Below the pieces are notes generated by a model. It did not search any database. It saw only the letters and a list, made by a program, of their open reading frames with translations, and had not been told where the DNA came from. A stretch of 64,000 nucleotides of DNA from Acidovorax soli (lineage in GTDB: Bacteria > Pseudomonadota > Gammaproteobacteria > Burkholderiales > Burkholderiaceae_C). The stretch is from NCBI RefSeq assembly GCF_014207955.1, contig NZ_JACHLK010000001.1:620001-684000 (forward strand). Reading direction: 5' to 3'. A program made the translations under genes and the position numbers. Below, in pieces: positions 56,763-64,000 of the stretch (position 1 is its first letter; each line of letters begins with the position of its first letter).

Positions 56763-56844
56763 GATACAATTGCCGCCTCACAGCCAGATGTTTCTTTGAG
56801 TTCAAAGGGGTCCAGCAAGCAACCCCTTGAATCCGAGGAAACCC

Positions 56845-59268
56845 ATGACCCCATTTGGCCACCAGGCCCCGGCCAGGCAGGTGCCTGGCGATACCGCCCA
56901 TGCGCTCGCATCCTCCCCTGCCGCTGCCTTCTTCGCTGCACCGCCATGGCGCGCCAGTTTGATCGCGCTGGCCGTCCAGGCCCTGCTGTGGCCCGCAGCC
57001 GCCATGGCGCAAGCCCCTGCCGATGCGACCTTGCTGGCCCAGGCGCGCGAGCGCGAGTCCCTGCCCGAGGTCAAGGTGAGCGCCGAGGCCCTGCGCCGCG
57101 AGGCCGGTGCCAAGGTGGTGGTCACGCAGGAGGAGGTCGAGAAGACCGGCGCCACGGGCATCGCCGATGTGATCCGCTACCAGCCGCTGGTGGAGGCCCC
57201 CGGCACGGTGAGCGGCGCCACGCGCGGCGCCAGCCGCTATGACCGCAGCGGCACCACGGGCTACAACATCCGCGGCATCGAAGGCAACCGCGTGGGCCTG
57301 GACGTGGACGGCATCGAGATGCCCGACGCCGTGAGCCGCGCCCCGCTGACCAACCGCGCGCAGGACGGTACCTTCGGCATGGGCCGCGACTTCATCGACC
57401 CCGACATCTATTCGGCAGTGGAGATCCAGTCGGGCACCACCAATGCGCAGCGCACGGCCGGCGGCATCGGCGGCGCGGTGAGTTTTCGCAGCAAGTCGCC
57501 CGAGGACTATGTGAGCCCGAGCAAGCCCCTGTACCTGGGCGCCAAGCTCGGCTACAGCGGGGCCAACAGCGCCTGGACCAAGGGCATGACGGCGGCGGGC
57601 CTGTCGGGCGACTTTGGCGCGCTGGTGAGCTACGTGCGCCGCGATGGCAAGGAGACCCAGAACAACAGCCTGGGCGTGCCGAGCTACCCGGACGACTGGC
57701 ATTCCGACGCCTTGCTGCTCAAGGGCAGCCTGCGCCTGAACCCCGAGCACAAGCTGGAGCTGGGGGCCGATCTGTACCGCCGAGAAAGCGACTCCCGTTT
57801 CGAGGCCTGGAACACGGCGGCCACGGCCGTCACCGGCAACTCGCACCAGATCGCCAAGACCGAGCGCAGCACGCTGCATGCCGCACACACCTGGGCGCCC
57901 CTGGGCGGCGGCCTGGTGGACCAGCTGAACACGCGCATCTACTGGCAGGACACGGAGATGAACGACGTCACCGACACGGTGACCCTGGCCACGCGCGCCA
58001 GCGAGCGCGACATCTCGAAGAACACCACGCGGCAGTTGGGCTTCTCCAGCGTGGCCGACAAGCGCGTGGGCAAGCATGCGCTCAAGTTTGGCGTGAACTA
58101 CTCCACGGCGGACAACGCGCACCCCTTCAGCTCCACCGACCCGCTCGCGGGGCGCCAGCCCTTCCCCGACACCAACACGGTGCGCATGGGCCTGTTCGCC
58201 GAAGACACCATCGAGTGGGAGGTGGGCGGCAGGCGCCTGGCCCTGGTGCCCGGCCTGCGCGTGGACCGGGTGCGGCCGCGCATCGAGAACGCCGCCAGCT
58301 TTGCCAACGAGCGCATCACGGCAGCCGAGCTCGAACGCATGTACGGCAGCACGGCGGCCACCACCATCGTGAGCCCGAGCCTGGCCGTGCTCTACGACGT
58401 GGCGCCCGCGCTGACGGCCTACGCCCAGTGGAAGCGCAGCGGCCGCGCGCCCACCAACAGCGAGGTCTTCGGCTACTGGAACGGTGGCGGCGGCACCTAT
58501 GCGTTGGTGGGCAACAAAGACCTGGGCAAGGAGACCAGCAACGCCTTTGACATCGGCCTCAAGGGCTCGCCCACGGACGGCGTGGTGTTCAACGGCTCGG
58601 TGTTCCACACCCGCTACAAAGACTTCATCTCCTACACCCGCTACACGCGGACCAACAACCCCGAGCTGTTCACCCACATCCAGCAGAGCCTGAGCATCCT
58701 GTACCAGGCCAGCAACCGCGACGAGGCGCACATCTCGGGCGCTGAGTTCAGCGCCCGTCTGGAGCACGGCACCTGGACGCCGGCCGCGAAGGGCCTGTAC
58801 AGCACCTGGGCCTTCGGCTACAGCCAGGGCAGCTCCCAATCCAACTTCAAGGGCGACCGCAAGGTGGACCTGGACTCGGTGCAACCGGGCAAGGCCATCA
58901 TCGGCCTGGGCTTCGACGCACCGCAGAAGGCCTGGGGCCTGAACCTCACCGGCACCTTCGTGAAGGGAAAACAGGCCGTCTCCACCAACCGCCTGGCCTT
59001 CAGCAACGATCCGGGCGCCACGCTCACGGACTCCACCACCGAACTGTTCCGCGTGCCCGGCTTCGCGCGCTTCGACCTGGCCGGCTACTACCGCGTCAGC
59101 CAGAACGTGCGCCTGACCGCCGGCATCTTCAACATCACCGACAAGAAGTACTGGGCCTACAGCAGTACCCGCAATCTGCAGCCGCAGTCCGCGCAGGACC
59201 GGCGCCAGATCCAGCTGTCCACGGCACCGGGCCGCACCTACGCGCTCAGCCTGAACGTGGACTTCTGA
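56845..59268 (+). CDS. TonB-dependent haemoglobin/haem-type receptor
   Basis: This 807-residue outer-membrane receptor has a long N-terminal region and a signal peptide ending near residue 55 (WPAAAMA). The plug (VKVSAEALRREAGAKVVVTQEEVEKTGATGIADVIRYQP) and the barrel (RGIEGNRVGLDVDGIEMPDA, WKRSGRAPTNSEVF) resemble the haemoglobin/transferrin/lactoferrin group. It ends in Phe (LNVDF). The ATG at 56845 has GAGGAA at ideal spacing; TTG 56827 is less likely. A Fur box lies upstream. It leads a cassette with an EF-hand lipoprotein and a DUF2271 protein. Confidence 0.9.
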   Translation: MTPFGHQAPARQVPGDTAHALASSPAAAFFAAPPWRASLIALAVQALLWPAAAMAQAPADATLLAQARERESLPEVKVSAEALRREAGAKVVVTQEEVEKTGATGIADVIRYQPLVEAPGTVSGATRGASRYDRSGTTGYNIRGIEGNRVGLDVDGIEMPDAVSRAPLTNRAQDGTFGMGRDFIDPDIYSAVEIQSGTTNAQRTAGGIGGAVSFRSKSPEDYVSPSKPLYLGAKLGYSGANSAWTKGMTAAGLSGDFGALVSYVRRDGKETQNNSLGVPSYPDDWHSDALLLKGSLRLNPEHKLELGADLYRRESDSRFEAWNTAATAVTGNSHQIAKTERSTLHAAHTWAPLGGGLVDQLNTRIYWQDTEMNDVTDTVTLATRASERDISKNTTRQLGFSSVADKRVGKHALKFGVNYSTADNAHPFSSTDPLAGRQPFPDTNTVRMGLFAEDTIEWEVGGRRLALVPGLRVDRVRPRIENAASFANERITAAELERMYGSTAATTIVSPSLAVLYDVAPALTAYAQWKRSGRAPTNSEVFGYWNGGGGTYALVGNKDLGKETSNAFDIGLKGSPTDGVVFNGSVFHTRYKDFISYTRYTRTNNPELFTHIQQSLSILYQASNRDEAHISGAEFSARLEHGTWTPAAKGLYSTWAFGYSQGSSQSNFKGDRKVDLDSVQPGKAIIGLGFDAPQKAWGLNLTGTFVKGKQAVSTNRLAFSNDPGATLTDSTTELFRVPGFARFDLAGYYRVSQNVRLTAGIFNITDKKYWAYSSTRNLQPQSAQDRRQIQLSTAPGRTYALSLNVDF

Positions 59269-59315
59269 CGAGCATGACCCTCCCCCTCCTACCCGATAGA
59301 AAGAAGGCAATGACC

Positions 59316-59840
59316 ATGACCACCCGCCACCTCCCCCTGCTGACCGCCCTGGCTGCGGCTGCGCTGCTGAGTGCCTGTGCAGCGAACGCCCCTGCGACCC
59401 CTGCCGCCGCCCCCGGCACTGCGGCGCGCCCCGCCGGCGGCCACGGCCTGCAGGCCTTTCTGGGCAGCTACGACACGAACCGCGACGGCCAGGTCACGCG
59501 CGCCGAGTTCGACGCCGTGCGCCTGCAGCGCTTTCGCGCCGCCGACACCAATGGCGACGGCGTGCTGAGCGAAGCCGAGTACGTGGCCGAGTTCGAGGGC
59601 CGCCTCAAGCGCCAGTATTTCGATGACGGCAAGCAGCCCGACAAGGCCTACGAGAACAGCATCAAGCAGGCCCATGTGCGCTTTGCCATCGTGAACCGCG
59701 CGCGCGACGGCAAGTTCACCGCTGCGGAGGATGCTGCCATCGCGGACAAGACCTTCAAGAACCTCGATACCAATGGCGATGGCATCGTCTCCAAGGACGA
59801 CCCGCAGCGCCCGCCCCAGGCCCGTGCCAATGACGACTGA
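59316..59840 (+). CDS. EF-hand domain lipoprotein
   Basis: The 174-residue protein has a lipoprotein signal (ALLSAC, Cys at about residue 21). It carries three calcium-binding EF-hand loops (DTNRDGQVTRAEF, DTNGDGVLSEAEY, DTNGDGIVSKDD) and a weak fourth loop (RARDGKFTAAED). Calcium or another divalent metal is the likely ligand. GAAGG lies 8 bp before ATG 59316; ATGs at 59274 and 59310 are less well placed. It follows the haem receptor by 47 bp and overlaps the next gene by 11 bp. Confidence 0.83.
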   Translation: MTTRHLPLLTALAAAALLSACAANAPATPAAAPGTAARPAGGHGLQAFLGSYDTNRDGQVTRAEFDAVRLQRFRAADTNGDGVLSEAEYVAEFEGRLKRQYFDDGKQPDKAYENSIKQAHVRFAIVNRARDGKFTAAEDAAIADKTFKNLDTNGDGIVSKDDPQRPPQARANDD

Positions 59841-60366
59841 GGCCAACGTGGCGGCATCGCGCAGCTGCCTGGCAGCCGCGCTGGCGCTGGCCGCGGGGCC
59901 GGCGGCTGCGGCGTCGCTGACGCTGCAGATCACGCTGCCCGAGATCAAGACGGCCTCCTACTACCGGCCCTACCTGGCGGCCTGGGTGGAAAAGGCCGAC
60001 GAAAAGGCCGTGGTGGGCACGGTCGCAGTCTGGTACGACACGCGCCTCAAGGACGGTCTGGGCAAAGGCTGGCTGCGCAACCTGCGCACCTGGTGGCGCA
60101 CGGGCGGTGAGCAACTGGCCTTGCCGGTGGATGGCGTCACAGGTGCCACGCGCCCCGTGGGCACCCATGCGCTGCAATTTGCCGGGGGCAAGGGGCCGCT
60201 GGCCCAGTTGCCGCCGGGGCGCTACCAGATGGTGGTGGAGGCCGTGCGTGAGCAGGGCGAGCGCGAGCTGGTGCGCGTGCCCTTCGAGTGGGGCCGTGCG
60301 GCCAACACCGCGCGTGTGCAAGGCAGCAAGGAGCTCGGCTTGGTCGCGGTGGACGTGGCCGACTGA
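59830..60366 (+). CDS. DUF2271 domain periplasmic protein
   Basis: The 178-residue protein has a signal peptide (SCLAAALALAAGPAAAASL) and a DUF2271 domain: LQITLPEIKTASYYRPYLAAWVEKAD, then YDTRLKDGLGKGWLRNLRTWWR and GRYQMVVEAVREQGERELVRVPFEW. DUF2271 proteins often accompany haem and iron uptake genes with PepSY or flavin-transfer proteins; here they accompany a haem-type receptor. The start overlaps the EF-hand gene. The function is unproven. Confidence 0.85.
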   Translation: MTTEANVAASRSCLAAALALAAGPAAAASLTLQITLPEIKTASYYRPYLAAWVEKADEKAVVGTVAVWYDTRLKDGLGKGWLRNLRTWWRTGGEQLALPVDGVTGATRPVGTHALQFAGGKGPLAQLPPGRYQMVVEAVREQGERELVRVPFEWGRAANTARVQGSKELGLVAVDVAD

Positions 60367-60395
60367 GCCGCGCGGCGATTTCCCCTCCCTCCAAA

Positions 60396-60426
60396 GCAAA
60401 ACACCGGGCAGTGCCCGGTGTTTTGC
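60396..60426. terminator. Strong bidirectional terminator
   Basis: GCAAAACACCGGGCA and TGCCCGGTGTTTTGC are perfect 15-bp arms around one base, giving a GC-rich stem with A/T flanks on both strands. It separates the haem cassette from the convergent Bax inhibitor-1 gene. Confidence 0.85.
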
Positions 60427-60472
60427 CTGGTCGGTGCGGGGCCTCGTGCGAGGCGCCCGCAAAGGCCTTGGA

Positions 60473-61186
60473 TCAATCGTCGCTGGAGGCCAGGCTGATC
60501 AGGATGCGCAGCACATACCAGAGCATAAGCGCGATCGACGCGAACAGGTGCAGCGCAGCACCGGCGGGGCGGTCGGTGGGGTAGTCGTGGATGATGCGCG
60601 AGGTGTCGTACAGCACGCAGGCACCGGCGAACAGCACCATGATGCCCGAGAACCAGATGCCCAGCTTGAAGCCGAAGATGGCACCGGCCACGATGGTGCC
60701 CAGGGCCACCAGGCCGCCCACCTTGAGGATGCCGCCCAGGAACGAGAAGTCCGACTTGCTGGTGAAGGCCGTCCAGGTCAGCGCCGCCACCATCAGCAGC
60801 GTGATGAAGCCCGCCGCGCCGATGGCGCCGGGCGCCACGATCTGGGCGATGCCGAACAGGGGCGCGAAGATCAGGCCTTCGGCCAGCACGTAGATCCCCA
60901 GGCCCATGAGCTGGGTCTGCGGCTTCTCGGCATTGTCGGCCAGGTACGAGGCCAGCCAGCCCACGAGCATGAAGGCGCCCATCACGCCCAGCCAGATGAA
61001 CTTGTTGCCACTGGCCATGAGCATCTTGGCCGTGGTGTTGGAAAAGCCGCTCACCATCAGCACCGTCGACAGCACGACGAAGGCCAGGATGGCCGCGCCC
61101 AGGTGCTTGTAGGTGGAGACGATGAACTCGCGCCGCTCCATGGGGGAGCCGGACGGGTCTTCAGGGGTCAGGACATTGGTATTCAC
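60473..61186 (-). CDS. Bax inhibitor-1/YccA family membrane protein
   Basis: This 237-residue inner-membrane protein has about seven helices and the family signature near the C-terminus (VLYDTSRIIHDYP). In bacteria these proteins (YccA, YbhL, YetJ) affect FtsH proteolysis or calcium leak. The start is GTG 61186, backed by GAGGAG 7 bp upstream. The internal ATG at 61141 has no ribosome site. A long hairpin lies between it and the gene upstream on the same strand. Confidence 0.9.
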   Translation of the reverse strand: MNTNVLTPEDPSGSPMERREFIVSTYKHLGAAILAFVVLSTVLMVSGFSNTTAKMLMASGNKFIWLGVMGAFMLVGWLASYLADNAEKPQTQLMGLGIYVLAEGLIFAPLFGIAQIVAPGAIGAAGFITLLMVAALTWTAFTSKSDFSFLGGILKVGGLVALGTIVAGAIFGFKLGIWFSGIMVLFAGACVLYDTSRIIHDYPTDRPAGAALHLFASIALMLWYVLRILISLASSDD

Positions 61187-61221
61187 AAGGATGCTCCTCG
61201 GTGGTGGTTGCTACTTCTCAC

Positions 61222-61252
61222 GCAAGGAGCGGCCTTGTGGGCCGCTCCTTGC
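61222..61252. terminator. 13-bp hairpin between two membrane-protein genes
   Basis: GCAAGGAGCGGCC pairs perfectly with GGCCGCTCCTTGC around TTGTG. It lies after the stop of the gene at 61273-61836 and before the Bax inhibitor gene. There is no strong T-run on the coding strand. Confidence 0.6.
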
Positions 61253-61272
61253 CTCTCTCTCTGTCTGTTGGT

Positions 61273-61836
61273 TCAGGCGGCCGCCAGCTCGTCAGCGCGG
61301 CGCAGCTTGCGGTTGGACCAGACGCCAGCGGCACCCAGCAGGGTCAGGATGACGGCCAGGATCCAGATGCCGGCGCCGCTGAAGGACTTGGCCGTGGAAG
61401 CGGCTTCGGCCTGCATGCGCTTGCGCGTGTCTTCGTAGCTGATCACGGCCTTGCCGCCGGTCACCACCTCGTAGACGATGTCGTTGTCGCTGCTGTCGTA
61501 GAGCGCCGTGATCTTCTCGTCGATGATGCCGCCCACGATGTCCTTGGGCGTGCTGAAGGCGATGCGCAGCTTGCGGGCTTCGCCGCCGGCATCGGGGGCC
61601 ACGGTGATTTCGTAGTAATGCTGGGTGGAGCGGCGCTTGCGCTTGACGGTCACCTCGCTGGCACCGGTGACCTTGCCAGCCACCGTCTGCAGCTGGTCAC
61701 GTGCCGTGTAGGCGTGGTCGCCATCGGCCTTCCAGCCGCTCCAGATGGCCATGCCGGCCAGGCCCGGGCCTGCCAGCAGGACGAGCCATGCATAGCCCGT
61801 GATGAAAATCAGAATCTTTCGAACAAAACCCGGCAT
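61273..61836 (-). CDS. Two-helix membrane protein of unknown function (DUF3592-like layout)
   Basis: The 187-residue protein has one helix near the N-terminus (about residues 7-30) and one near the C-terminus (about 157-177). They enclose a polar beta-rich segment with the basic KVTGASEVTVKRKRRSTQHYYEITV. This layout resembles DUF3592 proteins, but the match is not certain. GGGAGG lies 7 bp before ATG 61836; ATG 61857 is less likely. It lies between the DUF4132 gene and the Bax inhibitor gene on the same strand. Confidence 0.6.
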   Translation of the reverse strand: MPGFVRKILIFITGYAWLVLLAGPGLAGMAIWSGWKADGDHAYTARDQLQTVAGKVTGASEVTVKRKRRSTQHYYEITVAPDAGGEARKLRIAFSTPKDIVGGIIDEKITALYDSSDNDIVYEVVTGGKAVISYEDTRKRMQAEAASTAKSFSGAGIWILAVILTLLGAAGVWSNRKLRRADELAAA

Positions 61837-62068
61837 GAGAATACCTCCCTCAATCATTCACATTCATAAAGATGCCGCCAGCTCATGGGCTGTTTTGCGG
61901 TGCGAGGGCTGGATCATCGCGGGACTTGCCCCGGGAAGATGTCGCAAATTGTGAGAATGGAGAGACCTCACCAAAAAAACGTGAATTCCTTCCGCTTTTC
62001 GTCGCCAGATTCAAACAGTTACGCCTTGAATTCCCGCTGCAATGCCCCCTTGGAGGCCCTGCACGCGG

Positions 62069-64000
62069 TTACCAGGGCATCTTTTTCTCCCACTCGGGGT
62101 CGAAACCGGTGCAGGCCTGGGCCACGGCCAGGTAGTCGGCATAGGCCTCGGCCAGCAGCACGGGGGGCACGCTGGCCAGGGGCAGCGTGCTGTCGCTGCT
62201 CCAGCTGCGCGAGCGGCTGTTCTCGAAGCTCAGGGTCTTGAGCGCGGCCGCCACGTTCTCCTCGGGCAGGGTGTTGCCCGAGAACTCGATGGAAACGCGC
62301 ACGCCCACGCTCGCGAAGTCCTTGGTGTACTCGTAGAAGAAGCCTCCGTCCTCGGCCTGGGCGCGCTGGTAGCCCAGCTTGGTGAAGGCGCCGCGCAGCG
62401 TGAAGCTGTCGCTCACCCAGCCCTGGCGGTCCTTGATCTCACTCACAGCCAGGCCCTTGTCGTCGGTGAAGGACAGCGCAGGCGACTGGCGCGACATCTG
62501 CGGGAACAGGGGCGCAGTCTTGTAGTCCTTGAAGTGCTTCGTCCACGCGCTGGCCGTGGCCGCATCGACCAGCGAGGCATGGGCCAGGCGCACCAGGGCG
62601 CCATCGGCCAGCGCCACCTCGTCGTCCTCGGTGTTGATGAGGCTGCCGTCCTCGGTGGGGCGAAAGCTCTGCAGCGCCGTGCCCTCGGCGTCCACCTCCA
62701 GCCACACCAGGCGCTGTACCAGCCGGCCCGCCACGGGGTGGCGGTGCAGGTACTCGCGCCATTCGGCCACGGGCCACTGGCGGCCCGTGCACATGGCCTC
62801 GAACAGGCGGGCCGTCTGCAGGTCGATCACCTGCTTGAGCTCCTTCTTGCTCGTGCTGAGCAAGGCCTTGGTTTCCTTGATCTGCGCCGGGTCGTCATTC
62901 TGGCGCGGCTCGGGCAGGGCCTTGATGGCCTTGCCTTCGGGGTTGCGCAGCTCGGGTTTCATGGCGGCGTCGAGCACCATGGTGAAGATGCGCTCGCCAT
63001 AGGGCAGCGCCAGCGTGCCCGTGTCGTCCAGGCCGGCCGTGGGGATGGTGCGGTCGGCCAGCTGGTCCTGGGTCCAGCCGTTGCGGTCGGCGATTTCCTG
63101 CACCAGGGTGCGCGCCTTGGTCTGCACCGAGGCCGTGCGGTAGCGGCGCGACAGGCCCAGCATCAGCTGGATCACCACCGGATCGTTGCCCGGTGCCACG
63201 CCTTCGAGCATGGCCTCGATCTGCGAGCGGCGCTGGTAGTGGTCGCGCATGTACTGCTGCAACAGGCTCACGATCTCATGGCCCGGGGCAAAGGCCGCGA
63301 GCGCCAGGACGCCCTTCTCTCCAATGGCGCTGCCCAGGTACTCGGACATCTTCTCGCGCTTGCATTCCTCGAACACCTGCTCTTCCGACTTGGCGTAGTC
63401 GGCCTCGTAGTACTGGCGGTACTCGGGCTTGGCGTTCTGCCAGCCTTTCTGGTAGCTTTGGTAGCGCTGTGGTGCATGGGCCTTGGCGTAGGCAATGCCC
63501 TCCTCCAGCGGCGGGTGGCGTGTGTCGTGCGCGATGAACTGGCGCAGCACCGTGCTGCCCAGGGCCTGGCGGCTGGCCGCATCGAGCAGGCCCATGTAGC
63601 GCGTGAGCAGCGCATTGCCCCCGGGCTCCTTGAGCTTGCAGGCCAGCACCACCCACCAGCGCAGGATCTCGGGCTCCACGGCCGTGCCGTCGGCCCAGTG
63701 CGCTGCGGGCAGCGCATCGAGTGCGAACCAGGCCAGCCCCGCCGGCGGCTTGGCCTTCAGGCCCTTCTTCGCCTCGGCCAGCAGGATGGCGGGGGCCAGG
63801 CGCGGCGAGATGTCCTCGCCCAGGCCCTCCAGTGCCGTGAGGAAGGCGGCGCGCACGGTCTCGCGGCTTTCCTTCTCCAGCGCCTTGGTGAGGGCGGGCA
63901 GGGCCTCGGCGTACTGCAGCTCGGCCAGCCAGTTGGCCGCCTCGATGCGCACCTCGCTCTTGGTGTGGGTGAGCGACTCCACCACCTGGCGGCCGATGTT
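62069..64000 (-). CDS. DUF4132 domain protein with HEAT-like repeats (YehI-like), cut by window edge
   Basis: Only the C-terminal 643 residues are in the window; the frame is open through 64000. HEAT-like helices come first (VRIEAANWLAELQYAEALPALTKALEKES). The DUF4132 region follows (DRNGWTQDQLADRTIPTAGLDDTGTLALPYGERIFTMVLD) and a conserved end (GFDPEWEKKMPW). YehI of E. coli is over 1,200 residues, so about half is seen. In E. coli the gene belongs with a MoxR ATPase and a YehM-type protein. Here those lie 5.4 kb away, beyond a haem uptake cassette. The function is unknown. Confidence 0.82.
   Translation of the reverse strand, partial: NIGRQVVESLTHTKSEVRIEAANWLAELQYAEALPALTKALEKESRETVRAAFLTALEGLGEDISPRLAPAILLAEAKKGLKAKPPAGLAWFALDALPAAHWADGTAVEPEILRWWVVLACKLKEPGGNALLTRYMGLLDAASRQALGSTVLRQFIAHDTRHPPLEEGIAYAKAHAPQRYQSYQKGWQNAKPEYRQYYEADYAKSEEQVFEECKREKMSEYLGSAIGEKGVLALAAFAPGHEIVSLLQQYMRDHYQRRSQIEAMLEGVAPGNDPVVIQLMLGLSRRYRTASVQTKARTLVQEIADRNGWTQDQLADRTIPTAGLDDTGTLALPYGERIFTMVLDAAMKPELRNPEGKAIKALPEPRQNDDPAQIKETKALLSTSKKELKQVIDLQTARLFEAMCTGRQWPVAEWREYLHRHPVAGRLVQRLVWLEVDAEGTALQSFRPTEDGSLINTEDDEVALADGALVRLAHASLVDAATASAWTKHFKDYKTAPLFPQMSRQSPALSFTDDKGLAVSEIKDRQGWVSDSFTLRGAFTKLGYQRAQAEDGGFFYEYTKDFASVGVRVSIEFSGNTLPEENVAAALKTLSFENSRSRSWSSDSTLPLASVPPVLLAEAYADYLAVAQACTGFDPEWEKKMPW

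Overview
The window is a 64 kb stretch of very GC-rich chromosomal DNA with tightly packed genes, almost all of them intact. Several traits point to a betaproteobacterium of the family Comamonadaceae (Acidovorax/Delftia-like). These are three orphan Bug-type substrate-binding proteins, an outer-membrane porin of the beta-proteobacterial type, a kefB/kdsD/kdsC/lptC neighbourhood, and two copies of a dispersed non-coding repeat that starts CCCCCTGA and contains CGCTTCGCGCC. No rRNA, tRNA, CRISPR array, insertion sequence or prophage was seen. The last gene runs off the right edge.

Layout. 0-9.3 kb: an SDR enzyme, the lipopolysaccharide genes lptC, kdsC and kdsD, a divergent Kef-type antiporter, a large GGDEF-EAL protein with a degenerate receiver, apt and a small DUF2061 membrane protein. 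9.5-24.4 kb: an envelope/polyamine region with an SPFH-SHOCT protein, a DUF4178 protein and a DUF350 protein. A Fur-box-preceded siderophore receptor and an unknown anchored protein come next, followed by a seven-helix membrane aminopropyltransferase. The region ends with an MHYT hybrid kinase, an HD-GYP regulator and a Tat-exported flavoprotein lipoprotein. 24.4-34.7 kb: an amino-acid utilisation operon (class III aminotransferase, solute-binding protein, racemase-like protein) divergent from its likely RpiR regulator. It also holds an L,D-transpeptidase, a phytase-like esterase behind a Pho box, riboflavin synthase, LysR/EamA and a NudJ-like Nudix enzyme.

34.7-51.8 kb: an accessory block. 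It opens with a bufferin (copper-binding RiPP) locus in which the MNIO enzyme and its DUF2063 partner are fused. A tricarballylate operon (tcuR, tcuA, tcuB, Bug) follows. Next is an IclR-linked operon of unknown substrate (Bug, CoA ligase, citryl-CoA lyase-like, two SDRs). The block closes with a LysR-linked operon (4-oxalomesaconate tautomerase-like, Bug, porin). These genes fit together as an uptake and breakdown region for tri- and dicarboxylic acids: porin and Bug proteins at the envelope, dehydrogenase, isomerase, ligase and lyase inside.

51.8-64 kb: mnmA, then parts of a YehI/YehL/YehM-type system (MoxR AAA ATPase, DUF5682 protein and, 5.4 kb away, a DUF4132 protein). Between these parts lie a Fur-box-preceded haemoglobin/haem receptor cassette, a Bax inhibitor-1 protein and an unknown membrane protein. 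The best candidates for poorly described biology are the fused bufferin locus, the scattered SPFH/DUF4178/DUF350/aminopropyltransferase system, the split Yeh-type system and the CoA-ligase/lyase pathway. All function calls rest on reading the sequence and on family knowledge; no database search was possible.
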